Source of the DNA: Warburgia ugandensis
Lineage: Eukaryota; Streptophyta; Magnoliopsida; Canellales; Canellaceae
NCBI GenBank assembly: GCA_035236585.1
Contig: CP141128.1
Coordinates: forward strand, 53,557,257-53,621,256
Length of the DNA stretch: 64,000 bases
Direction: 5' to 3'
The position numbers were made by a program, and so were the translations under genes. Below, piece after piece: positions 56,781 through 64,000 of this stretch. Each line of letters begins with the position of its first letter. The first letter of the stretch is position 1. Under the pieces are notes generated by a model. The model ran no database searches. It was not told where the DNA came from and was given only the letters and a program-made list of their open reading frames with translations.

Positions 56781-57830
56781 TAACCCCATGATAGAACCAC
56801 TAGCTGAAGTTGAGCATAAGGCAATTAGAGATTTTTATGCACCACTTCAACAAACTACTCCATCATTCTTTACATTACCACCAATCGCTTTGAAATTTAA
56901 CACGAAGTCATACAGTTACTCCCAACATTTTATGGGCGTGGGAGAAAGGATCCATATGTACATGTCATGTAATTCCTTGATTTTGTGCTACATTCAAATT
57001 TTGAAACATTTCAGATGATTCTATTAGACTAGGTTATTTCCCTTCTCCAAAGATAAGGCCAAATCATGCTTGAATCCTTTAGAGGTCGGTTCCATTAACA
57101 CATGGGACCAGTTATCTAGGAAGTTCCAAAACAAGTTCTTACCCGTCCATAAGACTAATGTACTTCATAGGGAGATCATTAATTTCCTACAAAAAGATGT
57201 TGAGCAATATTATGAATGTTGGGAAAGATTGGATGAGTCATTGTAAAGGTGTCCCTGCCATGGTTTTGAGAAATGATAGCAAGTTTAGTACTTATATGAG
57301 GAATTTACACCTCAAAATAAGCAAATGGTTGCAGCTAGTGGAGGATCCCTCATGTTAAAAATGAAATAGAAGCATGGGAATTTTTTCAAAATTTTGTGAC
57401 AATTTCCAACAATGGGACTATTCTAATAGGAGATGAGGAAATACCCAACCTCAAAATAAAGGATGCTTGTATGAAATAGGAGTGACCATATATGCATCCC
57501 ATAAGCTTGACTCTATATTAATCAAATGGATAAGTTTGACTCATTGGGTGGAAGAGTAGACAAGCTTGAAAATATGTTCAAAACCTTCTTGGATGTCCAG
57601 GCATCCATGAAACCTTTACTAGAGTTTTGTTGTATTTGTTCCAGCCCAGCACATTTAACTTCGACTTGTCCATTCAATAGTGTATACATTGAACATCTTT
57701 TGAAAGAAGTAAATAATCTAAATGCATATTGAAATCCTAGCAATAATCCATACTCTAAGACCTATAATCCAGTATGGGCTAGGCATCTTAACTTGTCATG
57801 AACTAAGAACAATTACCAGGAAGGTCCATC
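56781..57830 (+). pseudogene. Gypsy 2 gag remnant
   Basis: The frame from 56,788 reads IRDFYAPLQQTTPSFFTLPP, and later pieces read F-P-F-S-K-D-K-A-K, GSINTWDQLSRKFQNKFLPV and QYYECWERLDESL. These are the gag core of the lineage. A zinc knuckle of the form CX2CX4HX4C is intact at 57,628-57,669 (C-CI-C-SSPA-H-LTST-C), the RNA-binding nucleocapsid motif. The end NPYSKTYNPVWARH matches gypsy 1 gag. Frameshifts separate the pieces. Confidence 0.88.
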
Positions 57831-58269
57831 TATGAACCTCCTACACGTACCTTTCCTAAAGCTTCAATTCTCCTAATAGCCACTTGGATTTTAGCTTTCT
57901 CAGCAACCAAAGAAACCATTAGTTGAGGATAGTATAGAGTTACTCCTTAAGAAGCAAGAGGAGACTAATAAGGGCTTACACAATATCCAAAATGAGAGTA
58001 GACAAAGATCAATTGTCAATTCCCAAGCTATTGCCAAATTTGAAATGTAAATAAGCTAGTTGTTGATTGCTTTGAAAGAGAGGAAAGGGACAATTTCTTA
58101 GTCAAACCAATTCCAAACCATAAGGGATAGTTTGAAATAGGCTCTAGTTCATATATCCAAAAACTCCATGAGTAAGTGAAGTCTATCACTACCCTTAGGA
58201 GTAGGCATTAGTTTGATAATAAAGCATGAAAGATTAGGGAAACAATTAAAGGCATTGCTGCTTATGCTA

Positions 58270-58998
58270 AGTTTCTTAAAGAGCTCTCTGTGCACAAAAA
58301 TGAAAGCTTAATGTTTAGAAGAAAGCCTTCCTCATCGAGCAGCTAAACTCTTTAATTCAACACCAAACCACTCCTAAGTTTAGAGATCCAGGTTGTCCTA
58401 CCTTTTCTTGTGTTATTGGAAATCGTGCTAGTGATAGGGCACTATTAGATTTAGGGGTTAGTGTAAACATGTTGCTATTTTCTGCCTATGAGCAACTTGG
58501 CCTCCATGATCTTAAACCAAACAATACCACTTTGTCGGTGAAGATTTCACATGATATAGTTGAAGATGGTCTAATACAAGTGGACCAATTTTACTTTCCT
58601 ATATATTTTATTGTTTTGGATACCTAGCCCTGTCAAACCTTGGTAGTTAGATCCCTGTAATTCTTGGACATCTATTTTTGGCAACATCCAATGCCATCAT
58701 CAACTATAGAAATGGTGTGATGAAATTATCTTTTGGCAATATGAAAGTTGAGCTCAATGTTTTTAATGACCATCATTGGCATTTAGACCTTGATGATTCC
58801 TATATAGTTAGTTTAATTGAAGGTCTACTTCACGATGTTAATCCACCATCATCTTTTCTAGGCCTACTTGAGGCATGTCTAGCACATTTTAACAATAATT
58901 TTGATATAGGCAAGTCCATTGCTAAGGTAAATAATCTTTTAAAGAAAGGTTACTCCATGTCTCGTGGTTGCCTCAGAACCTTTCACTGCAAGGTTTGA
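58270..58998 (+). pseudogene. Gypsy 2 aspartic protease remnant
   Basis: Reads KAFLIEQLNSLIQHQTTPKF, CVIGNRASDRALLDLGVSVN and HDIVEDGLIQVDQFYFP. The active-site loop D-L-G-V-S (58,448-58,462) keeps the aspartate, but the usual alanine after glycine is valine. A 106-codon frame at 58,678-58,998 holds ATSNAIINYRNGVMKLSFGN, the segment after the protease. Frames change at about 58,620-58,680. Confidence 0.85.
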
Positions 58999-59235
58999 AA
59001 CTCATGCCCTACAATTCTACTGTCTGTTTTCTTTTTCTGATTGAGCAACCACTTTCTCTCTTCAGCATAGAGTAATCACTCCTATTCATTTCATTCCAAA
59101 ATGGAGAGGCACTAACTACCAGAGAATTGGGCCGGGGAAGTTGTGGTTTTCTGGCAAAGCAAGAAAGGAATTTGCCTACACTTATAACAGATACCTCCAA
59201 ATGTGGACCTCTAGTGGACCACTTCCTCCTTCGAA

Positions 59236-60490
59236 TTCTATCCTAGTGGCTTCAGTAGAAAAACCACCCACCTTGTCCTTAAGTCATTACCTGAAAATCT
59301 AAATTTTCTTACTCAGGACTAGATGAATCCTTGTCTGTAATCACAACCTGAAATCTAGATAAATAATAAAAAGGAATGCTTCTTGATGTTCTTTGAGAAC
59401 ACACGATAGCATTGGGGTGGACCATAACAAACATCCAAGGGATTAGCCCTACTATGTGCATGGATAGAATTCACCAAGAAGAAAATGGTAAACCATATAG
59501 GGAAACACAAAGGAGACTAAACCTTAATATGAAAGAGATTGTTAGAGACAAAGTCCTTAAACTCTTAGATGTTGGTTTCGTCTACCCTATATTTTACAAC
59601 ACTTGGGTCAGCCTAGTTCAGGTTGTCCCCAAGAAGTTTGGAGTCACAGTAGTCCAAAATGAGGATAACTAGTTAGTTTCCACTCTCATGATTCAAGTAG
59701 AGAGTTTGTATAGATTCCTCAAAACTTAACTTGGTCATGAGGAAAGACCACTTTCCTCTTCCAATTATAGACCAAATGTTAAAAAGGTTAGCTAGTCATA
59801 GTTATTGCTACTTTCTTGATGGATACTCTAGCTATAACCAAATCCCCATAGCACTTAAGGACTAAGAGAAGACTACGTTCATCTACCCTTCTAGGACCTT
59901 CATCTATCGTCATATGACTTTTGGACTTTGTCATGTTCTAGCTACTTTTCAAAGGTGTATGTTGAGTATATTTTCTAATATGGTGGACAAATTTTTAGAA
60001 GTGTTTATGGACAATTTTTTAGTGTTTGGTTCTTCATTTGATGAATGCCTGCACCATATAAAACTTGTCCTTACTAGGTGACAGGAAAAGAATTTAGTGT
60101 TAAATTGGGAGATATATCATTTCATGTTACGAAATGGCATTGTTTTAGCTTGCATAATATCACATGATGGCATGAAGTAGACAAATTCAAAGTGGATTAA
60201 ATCTCTAACCTTCCTCCTCCAAGGACTGTAAAAGAAATCTACTCATTTTTAGGCCATGCTAGTATTTATAGAAGATTCATTAAGGACTTTAGTAAAAATG
60301 CTAAGCCCTTATATAATTTACTTATGAAGGAGGAAGCTTTTGACTTTGATGATGGTTGCACCAAAGCATTTGAGTGCCTAAAAGATGAACTCACTTCTAC
60401 ACCTATTATTCAACCGCAAGATTGGAGTGCATCATTCAAAATAAAGTTTGACACTTTAGACTACACAATCAGGGCTATTTTGGGGTAGTG
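59236..60490 (+). pseudogene. Gypsy 2 reverse transcriptase remnant
   Basis: An open frame at 59,412-59,672 reads GWTITNIQGISPTMCMDRIH, LNLNMKEIVRDKVLKLLDVG and TWVSLVQVVPKKFGVTVVQN, the N-terminal RT of the Athila/Tat lineage. The catalytic motif is F-M-D-N at 60,004-60,015: the second catalytic aspartate is asparagine, so the domain is inactive. Later pieces EIYSFLGHASIYRRFIKDFS and CLKDELTSTPIIQPQDW mark the connection to RNase H. Confidence 0.9.
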
Positions 60491-60740
60491 TATTGACAAA
60501 TTTTCCCATGTGATATATTATGCTAGTAAGACACATAATGATACCCAACTCAATTATTCCACCATAGAAAAAGAGTTGTTGGCAATTGTATTTGTTTTAG
60601 ATACGTTTAGATCTTACTTGTTAAGATATATAGTTATTGTCTATTTGGACCATGCAACTTTAAAATACCTTCTGTCTAAGAAGGATGTTAAACTTAGGAT
60701 GATCTGATAGATCTTATTGTTATAGGAGTTTGATTTAGAA
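60491..60740 (+). pseudogene. Gypsy 2 RNase H remnant
   Basis: A 65-codon frame (60,510-60,707) reads YYASKTHNDTQLNYSTIEKE, LLAIVFVLDTFRSYLLRY and LDHATLKYLLSKKD. Motif order and spacing equal those of gypsy 1. The aspartate of the S-D-H-A motif is kept, although the preceding serine is leucine. Confidence 0.9.
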
Positions 60741-61880
60741 ATTTAGGACAAGAAAGGCTCTAAAGATGTTATAACAAACCACTTGTCTAGGCTAGTTGTG
60801 GAGTCCACTAGCAAGACTGTGCTTAGAACAAAAACTTTTCCAGATGAACAACTATTGCACATTTTTCAACTTGCTTGATATGTAGATATTGTCAATTATA
60901 TTGTCACTAGTCCAATGCCTAATCATTGGTCTAAACAAGATACAAAAAGATTTCTTGCTAAGGTTAGACACTTGGAATGATCCTTACTTGTTCAAGTGCT
61001 ATCCTAATTAGCTCATTAGGAGATGGATACCAGATAGTGAACATCATCAGATCATTTTCTTTGTCATGACAATGCATGTGAGGGCCACTTAGTTCTAGAA
61101 AGACACTTGAGAAGATTTTGCAGTGTGGCTTTTATTGGCCAACCATTTTTAAGGACTCACATGCTTATTGCATAGCATGTGCTAGATGTCAATAGTTATG
61201 ATGCATAGGAAAAGAATATGATGCCTTTAAATCTTATTTTGATCATTGAGCTTTTTGATGTTTGGGCCATTGATTTTATTGGACCTTTTCCTAGCTCCTT
61301 TGGTTATTTGTGCAGAGTTGTGGAAGTTGACTACATGTCCAAGTGGGTGGAAGCATACTGTGTAAGACCAATGACCATAAGGTGGTGATCAAGTTCATAA
61401 AAGAAATATATTTTCATGGTTTGGTACTCCTAGGGTCATAATAGTGATGGGGTAAACATTTTTATAATACGGTATTTGAGAATCTAATAAAGAAATCTAG
61501 TGTTAGCCACAGAATTGCTACCCCTTAGCATCCTCAGACTAGTGGATATGGGAAGGCCTGACACCTCCTAGTAGACCTTGAGCATATAGCATATTGAGCT
61601 ATTAAATAGATTAATTTTGACATAGATACTGCTGGTACCCATTGGAAACTCCAACTTAATGAGTTGGATGAGCTTAAGAAAGATGCATATGAGTCAGCAA
61701 GGATAAAAGTTCCTTTTGTACAATTCTAGGTTGCATATATTTCCAAGAAAACATCGATCATGATGGACTAGACCCTACATAGTATGTTTTGTTTACCATC
61801 ATGGGTCCATTAGATAGAAAAGGAAGATGAGATTTCCAAAGTCAATCGGCAAAGGTTGAAAACAGATTTAGAGTTGGTCA
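60741..61880 (+). pseudogene. Gypsy 2 integrase remnant
   Basis: Pieces in order: DHLSRL-like N-H-L-S-R-L, H-L-R-R-F-C-S-V-A-F region corresponding to the zinc-binding part, IIELFDVWAIDFIGPFPSSF, VEVDYMSKWVEAYC and LLYNSRLHIFPRK. FDVW.IDF.GPFPSSFG with V.VDY.SKWVEA is the start of the DDE catalytic core. Many frame changes. Confidence 0.9.
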
Positions 61881-63750
61881 ACCCTAAAATAGAGGAGATA
61901 TTGTTACAGGAACTTGTATACAGGACCCACCTTGGCATGTCTCATGACACTTGCATAAATCATAAGATTAGCATTCATTATTAAATTTGCATTTGTCATG
62001 GGATTGCAAGTCTGGTTGAAGATGTTAAATTTACTATTTATTAGGTGGCAACCCATGGTTTTTAGGCTGTCTACATTACCCATTCATCATGTAGGGGTCC
62101 TACATTTGAAAACATTAGGGACAATGTTTAGTTTAAGTTAGAGGGTGTAGATATGCACAAGATTTTTTGAGTTTTTCTTGTTGAAAAGGAGTTTTTTTTT
62201 TAGTTTTTAAAATTTTCAAGGTCAAAGTTCCTTTACTATGATGAGAATTGGATTTTCCAACGCTTAGTATTTCTCATATTTTAACTTCCTAGTAGATATG
62301 CATATGGTTAATTCTGCATTTGGTTTATGACTTAAAAGTGTTGTATGAAAGTTAAATCTCAGAATATACTTACATACTGCATAAGTATAGACTAATAGAT
62401 AGTTATAACTTATAGACCTTGAAGAAAATTAGTGGTGACCTTTATACCCAAGTGAGTATTAGAGATTATCATTTTTCTTAAGGTTGTATGTAATTCCACA
62501 ATTTCTTCAGTGTACATAGACTTTGAAAATTCCTAGTGTTCTTTGTTTTAGTCAAAATGCCAAGAATAAAAAGGATTACTAACTTTCTATCCTAAACATT
62601 TATTGAAAGGTTTTAAGAAACCTAGGAAATGGTGTAGGCCATCCTGGTTCTAACCCAGATATATAAATCCTACCAAGTATATTATACAACTAGTTAGACC
62701 CTTTGAGCCTCTTGGTAAGGTTTTTCTTTTCAAAACCCCATTTACCTTAACCTAGAAACCTTGTTAAAAATATCTATGACCTGTCTTTCAAAATAAGTAG
62801 AGATGGTTAAAAAAGTAGGAAAAAGAGACAAAAGTTTAAGAAGTGAAAAATATCGAAGTGTTTATGCAAAACAATATTTCCCTCAAAGAAAAAGAAATAC
62901 AAAGAAAATAAAGAAAAAGTGAAGTATCAAAAGAAGAATAAAAGTAAAGTAAAGAGAAAGGAAAAATAGAAAAGATATTCACTTCGATACCAAAGATATG
63001 TAAAGTTGTCCAACATTCAATTGAAGACATTTGCTCAGATTTGAAACTTTTAAATCCATTTTACCCTTTCTTTCAGAACCTATCCAAAGCCAATATTTCA
63101 TCCTATCTAAAGCTTGTTGATCTTAAGGTAGAAAATAGCCTTAGTGAGGATATAAATAGGAAGGAATTATGGTGAACTATCCCTACTAGTCTTGGTGATG
63201 ACATCTATTCTTAGGGATCATATTTCTTTGTCTCATCTGTGCTTAAAAGAACTTAGATGAACCATTAGTATCTTTTGATTCAATCATATAGTATGTGAAT
63301 TTTGTTTGACCACTTTCTCTGAGAGCTTCATTTCTATGTGTAAACTAATGAGAATTTGAGGTCAACACATTTTTCCAAAGGAATAAAAGCATTTATGTTT
63401 AGAACTATAGACTTATGTAGTGTGTACACAAGATGCACTCTGAGATATAACTATAATAAAATGGCTTTGGTAAGTGGATAAAGTGTAAATTTTTTTATTC
63501 ATCTTTATTAAGTTGTTTAAGCTAGTAGACTCCTAATAGATGAAAATTCTTTAAGATAAATAAAATGACTTAGCCTATGTACTGCAAACCCTCACAAGTC
63601 TTAACTAGTCCATTATAGGTGACCTAGGGGTTTAAGGCATGTTGCATATGCCAAATGCAAGTGTGAGTACCTATGAAAATGAAAACTATTTTGTTTTTAT
63701 GATTTTTCACATGTTTTTCTTAGGATTAGCAAAATTCTGGTCAAGAGGTA
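61881..63750 (+). other. Gypsy 2 long 3' untranslated region
   Basis: Noncoding. It holds phrases usual after pol in this lineage: GGTGGCAACCCATGG at 62,044, AGGGACAATGTTTAG at about 62,119, and an A/G-rich belt at 62,811-62,975. No env-like frame is recognisable. The last bases before the 3' LTR, TCAAGAGGTA, are only weakly purine-rich as a polypurine tract. Confidence 0.65.
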
Positions 63751-64000
63751 TGATAAGTGTTCAATTTTGTACAAAAGTACCCAATTAGTAGCCCATATGT
63801 TATCCATTATAGGCACAATTCTAGGGTTTTTCTAGAATTTTATAACATATCCATTTCTAACATAGTAATTCAAAACTTTGATATTTTGTAGGTTCAAAAG
63901 CTAAATCAAAGTAATTATATGAACGATCATATTTTTCTGTAATTTAATTAGGGCTTTTCATCTTTTGTAGGTGCTGAGACGATGATCCAACAACCTAGAT
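63751..64000 (+). mobile_element. Gypsy 2 3' LTR (start only)
   Basis: Begins TGATAAGTGTTCAATTTTG and aligns with 52,801-53,030 to the window end. The rest lies outside the window. Confidence 0.85.

Larger units (their letters stand above)
52801..64000 (+). mobile_element. Gypsy 2: decayed Athila/Tat-type Ty3/gypsy element (3' end beyond window)
   Basis: 5' LTR from 52,801, leader, gag, protease, RT/RNase H, integrase, a long noncoding 3' region and a 3' LTR starting at 63,751. The two LTR starts share TAATAAGTGTTTAATTTTG or TGATAAGTGTTCAATTTTG, then CCCAATTAGTAGCCCAT. It sits inside the CACTA TNP2 remnant; CATAC (52,796-52,800) should recur after the 3' LTR. All genes are broken, though less so than in gypsy 1. 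Confidence 0.88.

Noticed and set aside
59009..59200. Minus-strand frame of 63 codons suggesting a nested insertion in gypsy 2
   Set aside because: Plus-strand protease-to-RT linker pieces (K-P-P-T-L, D-E-S-L-S-V-I) resume directly after it. I see no duplication or boundary, so an insertion is not supported.

Overview
The window is plant nuclear DNA, almost certainly from a seed plant with a large, transposon-rich, AT-rich genome. The families present say so: RTE-type LINE, L1-type LINE, Ty1/copia, Athila/Tat-type Ty3/gypsy, very long LTRs resembling Tekay/Del chromoviruses, and a CACTA (En/Spm) DNA transposon with TNP2. I found no intact host gene, no tRNA or rRNA gene and no CRISPR array. 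Every reading frame that I can interpret belongs to a broken mobile element. The species cannot be named from this sequence.

Layout, left half (1-28,528). An old Athila/Tat-type element ('gypsy 1', about 7,095-21,195) carries remains of a 5' LTR, leader, gag, protease, RT/RNase H and integrase. A very long LTR ('family 1', copy 1, 1-7094) lies against its 5' LTR remnant and is itself split by a 2.7-kb solo LTR ('family 2', copy A, 4003-6739). The gypsy 1 leader is split by an RTE LINE (7998-15,530, 13-bp target duplication), and that LINE is split by two further solo LTRs (9055-11,251 and 11,751-14,428), each with a perfect 5-bp duplication. Gypsy 1 ends in a truncated family-1 LTR (to 22,547). 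Next come the 3' end of a Ty1/copia element, an L1-type RT fragment, an unassigned stretch with a (GA)n tract, and family-2 solo LTR C (25,603-28,521).

Layout, right half (28,529-64,000). A CACTA element lies on the minus strand. Its terminal region is at 28,529, a possible Ulp1/C48-like second-gene remnant is near 29.5 kb, and its TNP2 transposase is broken into two parts (41.2-42.0 kb and 51.1-52.8 kb). Four insertions lie inside it: family-1 LTR copy 3 (32,830-37,360), family-2 LTR D (37,851-40,547), an Athila/Tat-type LTR (to about 50,003) that holds family-1 LTR copy 4 (42,919-47,831), and a second Athila/Tat element ('gypsy 2', from 52,801 to beyond the window). The 5' LTR of gypsy 2 carries family-1 copy 2 (53,769-55,924).

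How the parts relate. Target-site duplications give a relative order. The CACTA and gypsy 1 frameworks are oldest, Athila-type LTRs and the RTE LINE entered next, family-1 LTRs entered Athila-type LTRs, and a family-2 LTR entered a family-1 LTR. The many complete solo LTRs beside no complete element suggest strong LTR-LTR recombination. I see no undescribed gene system. The unusual material is structural: very long LTRs with GC-rich blocks that can be absent, conserved hairpins in LTRs, paired minisatellites, and a LINE carrying an inverted copy of its own tail.
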